This document shows positions 1-7,605 of a stretch of 11,457 nt of DNA, piece after piece. Position 1 is the stretch's first letter, and each line of letters starts with the position of its first letter. The position numbers were made by a program, and so were the translations under genes. This DNA is from Candidatus Woesearchaeota archaeon. Lineage in GTDB: Archaea; Nanobdellota; Nanobdellia; Woesearchaeales; WJKV01. The DNA lies in the NCBI GenBank assembly GCA_019323355.1, contig JAHWHI010000101.1:1-11457 (forward strand), read 5' to 3'. Below the pieces are notes generated by a model. That model saw nothing but the letters and a program-made list of their open reading frames with translations. It did no database searches and was not told the DNA's origin.

Positions 1-545
1 ACTGCCAGAGAGGAGAACTCGCATCTGAAACACATATGGAGACTGTATTCGGAACAAAGGATCCGCTGCAGGTAGCGAAGGTCCTTATTGACGAAGGAGA
101 GATCCAGCTTAATGGAGAACAGAGAGATAAGATCCGGGCGCAGAAAAAACAGAAGATAATCGCGACCATAGCAAGAGATGCTATCGATCCACAGACAAAG
201 CTGCCTCATCCTCCAGCGCGGATAGAGCTCGCAATGAAAGAAGCAAAAGTTGCTATCGACGAGTTCAGGACAGCTGAGAACCAGATCGAAGACATAGTCA
301 AAAAGTTAAGACCTATAATCCCGATAAGTTTCGAGAAAAGGGTTCTTGATATAAGAATACCTTCGTCTGCTGCTGGCAAAGCACAGCACGCAGCACGGGA
401 GATGGGCGCAATTAAGCACGAAACATGGGGCAATGACGGTTCCTGGCTTATCACAGTAGAGATAAGCGGAGGACTGGTCGACAAATATGTTCAGAAACTG
501 AACAATGTAACCCATGGCGGCTGCGAAGTTAAAGAGATTAAATAG
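1..545 (+). CDS. sbds: SBDS/Sdo1 ribosome maturation protein (5' end outside window)
   Basis: Archaeal orthologue of Shwachman-Bodian-Diamond syndrome protein/Sdo1, which in the known family works with an EF-2-like GTPase to release the anti-association factor aIF6 from the large ribosomal subunit. The frame is open to the left edge: before the first ATG at 36 it reads CQRGELASETH, a typical SBDS linker, so that ATG is internal and the gene starts upstream. About 180 residues are visible of the family's usual 230 or so; part of the N-terminal FYSH domain is missing. Visible are the end of that domain, the helical middle domain (VFGTKDP, then GEIQLNGEQR and HPPARIELAM) and the C-terminal ferredoxin-like domain (RVLDIRIPSSAAGKA, GSWLITVEI). 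It is the first visible gene of the exosome operon; its TAG stop overlaps the rrp4 ribosome binding site. Identity is firm; only the start is unknown. Confidence 0.94.
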   Translation, partial: CQRGELASETHMETVFGTKDPLQVAKVLIDEGEIQLNGEQRDKIRAQKKQKIIATIARDAIDPQTKLPHPPARIELAMKEAKVAIDEFRTAENQIEDIVKKLRPIIPISFEKRVLDIRIPSSAAGKAQHAAREMGAIKHETWGNDGSWLITVEISGGLVDKYVQKLNNVTHGGCEVKEIK

Positions 546-558
546 GAGAGTGAAATAA

Positions 559-1392
559 ATGGCATTAAAAATAGAAAACAAAAGCATCGTAGTGCCTGGA
601 GAGATCCTTGCCGAAGGGATGGACTTTCTTCCTGGTGAAGGTGCTTTCAGAGAAGGAGAAGTTGTAATCTCTTCTCGACTAGGATTAGCTAATGTTGACG
701 GAAGAGCTATCAAGATAATTCCGTTGGCAGGAACATATCTTCCAAAGGTAGGAGATAGAATCATCTGCAAGATATTCGATGTGACATACAGCGGATGGAG
801 AGTTAATACAAACACAGCGTATCCTGCAATGTTGTCAATGAAAGAGGCGACATCAGAATACATCGAGCACGGCGCTGATCTTAACAAGTATTTCACAATG
901 GGTGAATACATTGTTGCGAAGATCATCAATGTCACAGGACAGAACCTGATCGATATATCACTTAAGGGTCCTGGGCTTAACAAGCTAAGGCCTGGACGTA
1001 TCATCGAGGTAGATCCGTGCAAAGTCCCGAGGATAATCGGAAAGCAGGGCTCAATGGTGAGCATGGTGAAAAACGCCACTGGCTGCAACATAATCGTCGG
1101 ACAGAACGGACTTATCTGGCTGAGCGGAGAGCCAGAGGATGAGATGCTTGCGATCGAATGCATCAAAAAGATCGAGAAAGAATCCCACAAACAAGGTTTG
1201 ACAGAGGAAATCGAGAAATTCCTTAAAGACAAGACCGGTGGTGTCATCAAGAAACCTCCGGTAATGGAAGAACCAGAACAGCATGAATATCAAAGAGATT
1301 CAAGGCCGCCGATGAGAGGCGGACCAAGAAGGGATTCAAGACGAGGACCTCCTCGAAAATTTAACAGAGATAACAGGAGGAGAAGAGAATGA
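559..1392 (+). CDS. rrp4: Exosome RNA-binding cap subunit Rrp4
   Basis: RNA-binding cap subunit of the archaeal exosome, sitting on the Rrp41/Rrp42 hexameric ring and guiding RNA into its channel. Domains in order: an N-terminal barrel (about 1-60, with VVPGEILAEG), an S1 domain (about 62-137, GDRIICKIFDV to NLIDISLKGPG) and a KH domain (about 145-210) whose GxxG loop is IGKQGSM (G161-G164). The protein then runs on beyond the usual end of archaeal Rrp4 into a basic tail, 245-277, with 13 arginines in 33 residues and a loose repeat (RDSRPPMRGGPR, RDSRRGPPR). ATG 559 is preceded by GGAGAGTG at 545-552, six bases away. It overlaps rrp41 by ATGA. The KH domain separates it from the other cap protein, Csl4. 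Confidence 0.97.
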   Translation: MALKIENKSIVVPGEILAEGMDFLPGEGAFREGEVVISSRLGLANVDGRAIKIIPLAGTYLPKVGDRIICKIFDVTYSGWRVNTNTAYPAMLSMKEATSEYIEHGADLNKYFTMGEYIVAKIINVTGQNLIDISLKGPGLNKLRPGRIIEVDPCKVPRIIGKQGSMVSMVKNATGCNIIVGQNGLIWLSGEPEDEMLAIECIKKIEKESHKQGLTEEIEKFLKDKTGGVIKKPPVMEEPEQHEYQRDSRPPMRGGPRRDSRRGPPRKFNRDNRRRRE

Positions 1393-2120
1393 GTTACACA
1401 AAAAGAATAGACGGAAGAAAAATGGACGAAACTAGGCCGATCATTGCAAAGGTAGGAATAATCCCGAATGCAAAAGGAAGTGCTTCTTTCACGATCGGAA
1501 AGACAACTGCTTATGCAGCTGTATACGGACCTAGAGAATTACATCCTAAATTTTTGCAGGATCCTAAGACTGGAAAATTAAGATGCAATTACAATATGAT
1601 GCCTTTTTCTGGAAGCGGCGAACGGATAAGACCAGGACCATCCAGAAGAAGCAAGGAGATCAGCATGGTGACACAGAACGCACTGGCCAGTGTGATGGAT
1701 CTTTCAGATTATCCAAACACTGTAGTCGATGTATTCATCGAGATCCCGCAAGCTGATGCTGGAACAAGATGCGCAGGAATCTGTGCAGCTTCAATGGCAC
1801 TGGCAGATGCAGGCTTCAAGATGAAGGACATGCCTGTTGCGATCGCAATAGGTGTCGCTGATAACAAGACTGTTTTTGCAGATCCAGATTATGCAGAAGA
1901 GACATTGAACCAGTCAGGGCATGCAGAGCATGTCGCTGATATCGCGATGACACTTCTGCCAAGAGCAGGAAAAATCACCCATCTTCAGATGGATGGTATG
2001 GTTTCAAAAGAAAAACTCTTTGAAGCTGTCGAAATAGCAAAAAAAGTTGTCAAGAAGATTAATGACATCATGAGAACTGCATTGAAAGAGCAGTTCAACA
2101 ATGTGGAGGCATCAAAATGA
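1389..2120 (+). CDS. rrp41: Exosome catalytic subunit Rrp41 (RNase PH family)
   Basis: Catalytic RNase PH-type subunit of the archaeal exosome, which degrades RNA 3'-5' with phosphate and can add tails from nucleoside diphosphates. The single RNase PH fold opens with RIDGRKMDETRP (6-17). The phosphate/RNA-binding arginine pair is R86-R87 in SRRSKEIS, QADAGTR lies at 121-127, and an Asp in the segment HVADIAM (D184) lines up by eye with the catalytic aspartate of Sulfolobus Rrp41, so the active site looks intact. The loop between FADPDY and that Asp seems a few residues longer than in Sulfolobus. Length (243) is normal. The start is set by AGGAGG at 1375-1380, eight bases upstream, and by the ATGA overlap with rrp4. 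rrp42 overlaps its own end in the same way, which suits subunits needed in equal amounts. Confidence 0.97.
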   Translation: MSYTKRIDGRKMDETRPIIAKVGIIPNAKGSASFTIGKTTAYAAVYGPRELHPKFLQDPKTGKLRCNYNMMPFSGSGERIRPGPSRRSKEISMVTQNALASVMDLSDYPNTVVDVFIEIPQADAGTRCAGICAASMALADAGFKMKDMPVAIAIGVADNKTVFADPDYAEETLNQSGHAEHVADIAMTLLPRAGKITHLQMDGMVSKEKLFEAVEIAKKVVKKINDIMRTALKEQFNNVEASK

Positions 2121-2884
2121 ATCCAATACTACAACATGTAAGAGATCTAGCGACAAAAGGGAAACGGTTAGATGCCCGGAAACTTGACGAGTATCGTGAT
2201 ATTTCAGTCGAGACTGGAGTTGTCAAAACTGCAGAAGGTTCTGCACGTGTCAAGCTTGGCAAGACAGAAGTCCTGATCGGAATCAAACTTTCTGTCGGAA
2301 CACCCTACCCAGACACACCTAATGAAGGCGCGCTTATGGTCGGCGCAGAACTAATGCCTATGTCAAACCCAGAGTTTGAATCCGGTCCGCCTTCAATAGA
2401 GTCTATCGAGCTGGCAAGAGTAATTGACAGAGGAATCAGGGAAAGCCATGCAATAAACCAGGAGAAATTGTGCATAACACCTGGAGAGAAAGTATGGATG
2501 GTATCTGTTGATATCTGTACAATCAATGCAGACGGCAATCTATTTGATGCTGCTGGTATTGCTACACTGGCTGCTCTAAAAGACACCAAGTTCCCGAAAT
2601 ATGACGGAGAGACTGTAGATTACAAGGAGCTTACAAAAGATCCTCTTGTGATTGACCAGGCTCCTCTTCCAGTCACAATCAGCAAAATAAATGAGCAACT
2701 GTTTGTTGATCTTGCTGAAAATGAAGAAGGTGCTGAAGATGGAAGGATTACAGCAACCATCCTTGAAGACGGAACAGTATGTTCGCTTCAGAAAGGAGGA
2801 CCTGTTCCATTCTCATCTGAAGAACTTGGCAAAGTCATTGATCTTGCTGTTGAAAAGAGCAAAGAGATCAGGGCAAAATTATAG
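2117..2884 (+). CDS. rrp42: Exosome ring subunit Rrp42 (RNase PH family, non-catalytic)
   Basis: Second RNase PH-fold subunit of the archaeal exosome ring. It alternates with Rrp41 to form the trimer of dimers; in studied archaea it lacks its own catalytic site but helps build the RNA- and phosphate-binding surface. Recognised from KGKRLDARKLDEYRDIS (15-31), the EGSARVKLGKTEVLIGIK strand pair, ELMPMSNPEFESGPP, the helix SIELARVIDRGIRES and INADGNLFDAAGIATLAAL. Length (255) is close to the family norm. The C-terminal half includes an acidic stretch (ENEEGAEDGR) before the last strands. GGAGG at 2105-2109 lies seven bases before ATG 2117, inside the end of rrp41, and the genes overlap by ATGA, so translation is probably coupled. 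Rrp42 is preferred over Rrp41 because of its length and the absence of the Rrp41 catalytic aspartate segment. Confidence 0.97.
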   Translation: MNPILQHVRDLATKGKRLDARKLDEYRDISVETGVVKTAEGSARVKLGKTEVLIGIKLSVGTPYPDTPNEGALMVGAELMPMSNPEFESGPPSIESIELARVIDRGIRESHAINQEKLCITPGEKVWMVSVDICTINADGNLFDAAGIATLAALKDTKFPKYDGETVDYKELTKDPLVIDQAPLPVTISKINEQLFVDLAENEEGAEDGRITATILEDGTVCSLQKGGPVPFSSEELGKVIDLAVEKSKEIRAKL

Positions 2885-2888
2885 GTGA
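2883..2888 (+). promoter_or_regulatory. Ribosome binding site deciding the rpoK start
   Basis: AGGTGA lies five bases before ATG 2894 and overlaps the rrp42 stop codon. A GTG at 2885 in the same frame would sit inside this element, so the ATG is the better start. The same choice arises for the receiver gene starting at 8412. Confidence 0.7.
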
Positions 2889-2893
2889 GTCAT

Positions 2894-3145
2894 ATGGCAA
2901 AAGAAGAACAGACCCAAAAATTTACCCGGTTCGAAAGGGCTAGGATCATAGGAAGCAGGGCATTACAGATAGCATCTGGAGCTCCATTCCTGATCAAACT
3001 TAGCAAGAAAGAGCTCGAAGATATCAAGTACGATCCTATCGAGATCGCTAAGAAAGAGTTCGATGCCGGAGTAATACCAATGACTGTTTCCAGACCTCTT
3101 CCTCCTAAAGCAGATGAATCTGTAGAAGAGGAAGAAAAGAAATAA
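2894..3145 (+). CDS. rpoK: DNA-directed RNA polymerase subunit K (Rpo6/RpoK)
   Basis: Archaeal homologue of eukaryotic Rpb6 and bacterial omega, a small subunit that helps hold the RNA polymerase clamp and largest subunit together. The family core is clear: FTRFERARIIGSRALQIASG, then APFLIKL, YDPIEIAKKEF and GVIPMTVSRPLP. A short charged tail rich in Glu and Lys follows. With the ATG start at 2894 the protein has 83 residues; GTG 2885 would add only three. It follows rrp42 with no promoter-like gap and is probably the last gene of the exosome transcript, since a T-tract follows its stop. In many archaea rpoK sits instead with ribosomal protein and rpoN genes, and L37Ae often follows rrp42, so this position is somewhat unusual. 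Confidence 0.95.
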   Translation: MAKEEQTQKFTRFERARIIGSRALQIASGAPFLIKLSKKELEDIKYDPIEIAKKEFDAGVIPMTVSRPLPPKADESVEEEEKK

Positions 3146-3165
3146 TTAAAATTTATTTTTTTATC
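3146..3165 (+). terminator. T-tract terminator after rpoK
   Basis: Directly after the rpoK stop the + strand carries an AT-only stretch with seven Ts at 3156-3162, a typical archaeal T-tract terminator. The opposite strand (TTTTAATTATT) could serve the converging membrane protein gene, so the element may work in both directions. Confidence 0.6.
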
Positions 3166-3561
3166 TTATTCTGCTTTCCATGCATCTATAAACAGCACAA
3201 TACCTGCAAAAATTGTAAGGATGTTCAGTATTGTTATGCTTATGAATTCCAGGTTGAATCCGATAATTCCGTACTGATTAAGAACAGGAATCAATCCTAA
3301 GATAAGAATAGGAATTCCAGCTGCGACACTCAGCCACATCCATGCAGACTGCTGGTAAACTTCATGGGTTGCGTCCCATAACAACAATACACCAGCGATT
3401 ATCAAAATAATCCGGAATGCAAAAGCTGGCAGGCTTGGTATTGTGAAACCTATCCGGCCTATACTGAACAAAAGAGGTATAAGACCGATTGCAACCAAAG
3501 CTGCACCAAGAAGCATGCTTGCCCAACTTCTAAGACCAAAGCGTCCGTGTATACTAACCAT
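3166..3561 (-). CDS. Small four-helix membrane protein with internal duplication
   Basis: Function unknown. The 131-residue protein has four hydrophobic segments (about 15-35, 48-63, 74-95, 107-126) and almost no soluble part. Residues 26-64 and 89-127 form two ungapped repeats exactly 63 positions apart: GLIPLLFSIGRIGF against GLIPVLNQYGIIGF, AG at 56-57 against 119-120, and DA at 63-64 against 126-127. Each unit is a hairpin of two helices, so the protein probably arose by duplication; the repeated Asp at the end of helices 2 and 4 would lie near the membrane face. AAGGTGAT at 3566-3573 supports ATG 3561. It has its own TATA-like box and lies 62 bases downstream of the histidine kinase, so it may be expressed separately. 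It resembles short membrane proteins I associate with DPANN archaea, but I cannot name a family. Confidence 0.72.
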   Translation of the reverse strand: MVSIHGRFGLRSWASMLLGAALVAIGLIPLLFSIGRIGFTIPSLPAFAFRIILIIAGVLLLWDATHEVYQQSAWMWLSVAAGIPILILGLIPVLNQYGIIGFNLEFISITILNILTIFAGIVLFIDAWKAE

Positions 3562-3565
3562 TCAT

Positions 3566-3612
3566 ATCACCTTTTTAATTATGAAGACACTTATAGAAGC
3601 AGAGTATTTAAA
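3566..3612 (-). promoter_or_regulatory. TATA box and ribosome binding site for the membrane protein gene
   Basis: On the - strand TTTAAATA (3605-3612) is a good archaeal TATA box. Transcription starting about 25 bases on would begin near 3583, giving a leader of about 20 bases that holds AAGGTGAT (3566-3573), four bases before the ATG. This argues that the gene does not depend on read-through from the kinase. Confidence 0.55.
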
Positions 3613-3623
3613 CTTTTCTGTAG

Positions 3624-6578
3624 TCAATTCTTTGGAATAGAGAATGAAAATGTGCTTCCTATGCCTAACTGGCTCTCAAACCAGATCTTTCCGCCATGTG
3701 ATTCAACTATCTGCTTTGTGATCGGCATGCCAAGACCAGAGCCTTTCTCTGTATGGAAATCATGCTGTATCTGGTGGAACTTGTCGAATACTTTCTCAAA
3801 ATCCTCTTTTGCAATTCCTATCCCTGTATCCTGAACATGCAGCTCAAAATGATTCTTGAAATCTTTCAATGAGATTGTCACTTTTCCTTTTTGTGTGAAT
3901 TTGATGGCATTGCTAACAATATTAAGGACAGCCTGCTTTATCTTGTCTTGATCCACCATGACATTGGTTATCTTGCTTCCTGTCAGCACCATAATAAGAT
4001 TTTTCTGTTTTGCCTGCGGCAGCATAAGCTGGATTACACTATCGACAAGTTCGTAGAGATCAGTACGCTTCCGCTGCATCTGGATTTTTCCAGCCTCCAT
4101 CTTTGTAAGGTCAAGATAATCGTCTATCATGCTTTTCAGGCGGAGAGCTTCCTTGTGGATAATCTTCATGCTGTCTTCCAGCTGTTTCCCTGCAAGATTT
4201 CCTGCAAGCATCAGCTTTGAATAGCCTATAAGGCTTGTAAGAGGGGTCCTCAGCTCATGGCTGACATAACTCATGAATTCGTTTCTTTGCTTGTCAATAT
4301 CACGCAGACGGATGTTTGTCTCTGTAAGCTCTTTTGTACGCTCTTCTACCTGCCTCTCTGTCTCATCAAGTAGCGTGGCGTTCTCGATCGCGATCGCTGC
4401 ACTGTTAGCAAAAGTATTGAAAGTTTCAAGATTGTTCCTTGTTATCATCTTCTTAGAGAAGATATTGTCAGCAGTGAGCAGTCCGATCACATTATTCTTT
4501 ACTATCAGAGGGACAGCTGCAAAAGGGGTAGAGCTTTCTTTGCCAAGCAGTTTATTTATTGCAGGATTATCATAAAAATGGTAGACCTGTGCTTTTTTTC
4601 TCACAAATATTTCCTGAAGTATCTTGTCTTTCTTCACATCGACAATGACTTTGTCAAAATCTAGAGTTCCTAAAGCCACCACCCCGTGCAATCTTGATTT
4701 TTTCTTGTCTAACAGATACAATCTTATCCTGTCAAAACCGATGGTAGTCTTGATGCTTTCAAGAATAAGCTCAAGAACCTGGTTCAGCTCAAAGTCTGCG
4801 TGGAGCATGCTGAAGATAGTACGCACTGTCTCTAGCTCCTGAAGAGTCTTCATGTATTCGCTCTCTGGCTTTCTCTGTACCTGCGCATCTTTTGGCAGGG
4901 TAAAAGAGAAAGTGCTGCTCTCGCCAGGTGTGCTCTGGACCCAGATGTCCCCTCCGTGAAGGTCGACAATCTCTTTGAAAATCGAGAGCCCAATACCAGT
5001 GCCTGTACCTGCACGTGTCATATGTTCCTCGATCTGCGAGAATTTGTCAAAGATTTTGCTTATCTGCTCCTTTGGTATTCCGATCCCAGTGTCCTGGACA
5101 CTTATCTGGACAAAATATGGATTGTCATTGACAGTTATTGTTACGCTTCCTCCTTTCCTGTTGAATTTTATCGCGTTAGAGATGAGGATCTTCATCGCCT
5201 GCCTTATCTTCTCTGAGTCCATATTTATCGGCTCCATCTTTTTTACTTCATAACGGATATCGACGTTTTTCTCCTGGGACTGCAGGGAAAGGTCCTGGAT
5301 ACTGTTTGAGATGATCTCATTGAGGTTTGTGCTCTCTAGGTTGAGCTGTGCTTTTCCAGAGACAAGACGGCTAAGATCAAGCACGCTGTTGATAGTCTCT
5401 TTCAGCCTTTCTGATTCTGAAAGGATTATCTCCATGCATTCTTTCTGCTTTTCAGTGAGATCGCCGAACTTTCCAGAGGTCAGCAGAGAGGAATAACCTT
5501 TTATCGATGTCAATGGAGTCCTCAGCTCGTGGGAAACAATAGAAAGCATCTCAGATTTCATCTTGTCAGCTTCTTTAAGACGGATGTTCTTTGCACGAAG
5601 CTCGACAGTAGCGTCCTGGATCTTCTGCTTCAGGTTCTTGTTGAAGGTGTTCAGACGGTCATAGAGTATCGCACGGTTGATCGAAAGAGCTGCATTGTTA
5701 GCAAACAGCCCAAGCAGTTTAAGGTCATTTTCGTCAAGAGCCAAAGGTTTGTCTTTGTTGTCAACAGTAAGTATACCAATGACCTTGTCAGAGATGATCA
5801 ATGGGAGCGAGAGGAATGAATGACCTTTGGAGACAGTGAACAGTTCCTCATCAATGTAAATCTTATTATCCGGATCTCCGATTTTTTCCAGAAAGATAGG
5901 CTTTTTTGTACGGATAGTGTTCGCGACAATGCCATTATTATTTTTTAGAGGGATCTTTATGTTTCTTACTGATTCCTGCTTGAGTCCTGTGGAGATGACA
6001 CCCTCAAGAAGCTTGTCATCCTCGTTGATAAGATAAATTGTCGCATAATCATAACCCAGTTTGACAATTCCCTGAAGGATCTGTTTCAGCAGAACATTGA
6101 GCTCCAGGACCTGGTGCATGCTGCCCCCGATCTCCTGCAGAAGGAGAAGACGCTTGTTCTGTTTCGCGAAATTAAGCTCAAGCTCTTTTCTTGCTGTGAC
6201 ATCCTTGTTATGGCATACGACAAACTTTGCCTTGCCAGACTGGTCTTTGATAGGATAGCAGAATACTTCAGTGTAAATTGTTTTGCCAGCTGTTATAGGA
6301 ACAATATTACGATGAGGTTTTCCAGTGCTGAATACTTTTCTTGAAAGGCACAAGTCACAGTCATGCAGCTTACCCTTCAGGAAATCGCAGCATTTTGAGC
6401 CGATTACATCCTTGAATTTCTTTTCATTGACCAGCTTCAGAAAAGCCTTGTTCGCGCGCATAACTTCATAATTGTCATTAATGAAAAATAAAGGATCTGT
6501 CATGCTATCGAACATAGCTTCCAGTTCCTGTTTCGCGTTTAATATGGTCTTTAAGTCCGGCTCTTTCTCTTTGCTCAT
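3624..6578 (-). CDS. Tandem hybrid sensor: PAS-GAF-HisKA-HATPase-GAF-HisKA-HATPase histidine kinase
   Basis: Very large (984 residues) soluble histidine kinase with no membrane segment, so it probably senses an internal signal. Order: PAS (about 15-130), GAF (about 145-300), coiled coil (305-345), HisKA with phosphoacceptor H350 in SHELRTPLTS, HATPase with N468 (ISNAIKF), D496 (DTGIGI) and GTGTGIG at 524-530; then GAF (about 582-738), coiled coil (740-768), a second HisKA with H774 (SHELRTPLTS) and a second HATPase with N890 (VSNAIKF), D917 (DTGIGI) and GSGLG. Both kinase modules keep all key motifs, and their linkers (NIRLKEADK, NIRLRDIDK) match, so the unit looks duplicated. The PAS domain has Cys63, Cys64, Cys74 and Cys77, ending in CDLC. 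No receiver or HPt domain is visible; the three receivers encoded just upstream are likely partners. It starts 2 bases after the regulator's stop without a clear ribosome binding site, suggesting coupled translation. Confidence 0.96.
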   Translation of the reverse strand: MSKEKEPDLKTILNAKQELEAMFDSMTDPLFFINDNYEVMRANKAFLKLVNEKKFKDVIGSKCCDFLKGKLHDCDLCLSRKVFSTGKPHRNIVPITAGKTIYTEVFCYPIKDQSGKAKFVVCHNKDVTARKELELNFAKQNKRLLLLQEIGGSMHQVLELNVLLKQILQGIVKLGYDYATIYLINEDDKLLEGVISTGLKQESVRNIKIPLKNNNGIVANTIRTKKPIFLEKIGDPDNKIYIDEELFTVSKGHSFLSLPLIISDKVIGILTVDNKDKPLALDENDLKLLGLFANNAALSINRAILYDRLNTFNKNLKQKIQDATVELRAKNIRLKEADKMKSEMLSIVSHELRTPLTSIKGYSSLLTSGKFGDLTEKQKECMEIILSESERLKETINSVLDLSRLVSGKAQLNLESTNLNEIISNSIQDLSLQSQEKNVDIRYEVKKMEPINMDSEKIRQAMKILISNAIKFNRKGGSVTITVNDNPYFVQISVQDTGIGIPKEQISKIFDKFSQIEEHMTRAGTGTGIGLSIFKEIVDLHGGDIWVQSTPGESSTFSFTLPKDAQVQRKPESEYMKTLQELETVRTIFSMLHADFELNQVLELILESIKTTIGFDRIRLYLLDKKKSRLHGVVALGTLDFDKVIVDVKKDKILQEIFVRKKAQVYHFYDNPAINKLLGKESSTPFAAVPLIVKNNVIGLLTADNIFSKKMITRNNLETFNTFANSAAIAIENATLLDETERQVEERTKELTETNIRLRDIDKQRNEFMSYVSHELRTPLTSLIGYSKLMLAGNLAGKQLEDSMKIIHKEALRLKSMIDDYLDLTKMEAGKIQMQRKRTDLYELVDSVIQLMLPQAKQKNLIMVLTGSKITNVMVDQDKIKQAVLNIVSNAIKFTQKGKVTISLKDFKNHFELHVQDTGIGIAKEDFEKVFDKFHQIQHDFHTEKGSGLGMPITKQIVESHGGKIWFESQLGIGSTFSFSIPKN

Positions 6579-6580
6579 TT

Positions 6581-7597
6581 TCAGATAGTTTTTGCTTTTG
6601 ACATAACTAGATCCAGATCACCTTTCTGGATTTCGTTCTGAACATCCAAACTATCAACCGCTTTTACCTTCAGAGAAATGCGCATCTTCTTGTCAAACAA
6701 ATTCGGCAGAAGATCCTTTGCCATCTGCTTTATCTGTGCTGAGAGGATCTCGCTGTTGGAATAGGTCAGGACAACAAAATCATCTGCACCAAGATGCGCC
6801 AGAAAATCGTGCTTTGTTCCGAAACGCTCGATGCACGTCTGGAATATCCGACTCAGCAACTGTAAAATCTCATTTCCATTCTTATAACCATGGACCTCGT
6901 TGAACTTCTTGAAGTTAGAGAGGTCCAGGAACAGGACTTTTGCTTTTGTCTTGGTCATCTCCTCCATCAAGGATTCAAAACCCGGAAGTCCTGTGACATA
7001 ATTGATCTTCAGCATCTGGTCCCTCCTCCTGAGGACTGCACGTACCCTTGCTTCTAATTCCAGGGGATCAAAAGGTTTTGTGATATAATCGTCTGCACCT
7101 ATGTTCAGGCCTTTTACCTTGTCATTGATCATTGTCTTTGCAGTCAGCATTATGACAGGGATGTTGCTTGTGCTAACATTTCTCCGGAGATATTTGCAAA
7201 CCTCAACACCGTCCATCTTTGGCATCATCAAGTCTAGCAGTATAAGGTCAGGTATGGTCGTGTCGACAAACTTCAGTGCTTCGATACCATTCCTTGCCTC
7301 GAAAAGATTGTAGTTGCCAGGCGCAAGACTGAGCTTGATCAGGTCGCGCACATTGTCTTCGTCATCAACAACAAGGATGTTAGAGCTGTTGTGCTCCTTT
7401 GAAACCTGCCAGAAGCGAGCTTGCGCTATCACCTTAGAGGTCACTATATTGCTTGCCTGCATAACCTCAAGATATTTTGACACTGTGACACGGTTTCTTC
7501 CGATGTTCTTTGATATCTCTGATGTGCTGGCGCCGAAATCTTTCTGTTTCAGAAAGGTAAGGATCTCGTCCACAATTTCTTCATTTAGGTTTTCCAA
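6581..7597 (-). CDS. Response regulator: winged HTH - receiver - degenerate GGDEF
   Basis: Three-part regulator of 338 residues. Residues about 5-66 form a helix-turn-helix, probably winged (STSEISKNIGRNRVTVSKYL, then a short wing ending FWQV). Residues 73-192 are a receiver domain with acidic pocket D78/D79, phosphoacceptor D122 in LLDLMMPKMDG, T152 and K174 (TKPF). Residues about 198-338 look like a diverged GGDEF domain: NYVTGLPGF opening, FLDLSNFKKFNEVHGYKNG with metal-type D225, and GADDF (270-274) in place of GGDEF. The usual GD after the helix is GN, and the I-site RxxD is TKHD, so cyclase activity is doubtful. A DNA-binding domain ahead of the receiver is an uncommon order. The start is TTG at 7597, supported by GGAGGT eight bases upstream; the next in-frame Met is residue 46, inside the HTH. 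Second-last gene of the signalling operon, 2 bases before the kinase. Confidence 0.92.
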   Translation of the reverse strand: MENLNEEIVDEILTFLKQKDFGASTSEISKNIGRNRVTVSKYLEVMQASNIVTSKVIAQARFWQVSKEHNSSNILVVDDEDNVRDLIKLSLAPGNYNLFEARNGIEALKFVDTTIPDLILLDLMMPKMDGVEVCKYLRRNVSTSNIPVIMLTAKTMINDKVKGLNIGADDYITKPFDPLELEARVRAVLRRRDQMLKINYVTGLPGFESLMEEMTKTKAKVLFLDLSNFKKFNEVHGYKNGNEILQLLSRIFQTCIERFGTKHDFLAHLGADDFVVLTYSNSEILSAQIKQMAKDLLPNLFDKKMRISLKVKAVDSLDVQNEIQKGDLDLVMSKAKTI

Positions 7598-7605
7598 GGG
7601 TATCT

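Noticed and set aside
36..38. ATG 36 as the SBDS start
   Set aside because: The frame continues upstream with SBDS-like residues to the window edge, and the protein would lack its whole N-terminal domain.
306..1250. Long - strand reading frame opposite SBDS and rrp4
   Set aside because: It lies antisense to two firmly identified genes, has no recognisable domain, and its hydrophobic look follows from the reverse complement of Lys/Glu-rich codons.
2885..2893. GTG start for rpoK
   Set aside because: The GTG lies inside the AGGTGA ribosome binding site, which is ideally spaced for ATG 2894.
3891..6344. Many + strand frames inside the histidine kinase region
   Set aside because: All are opposite conserved kinase domains and show no family signature.
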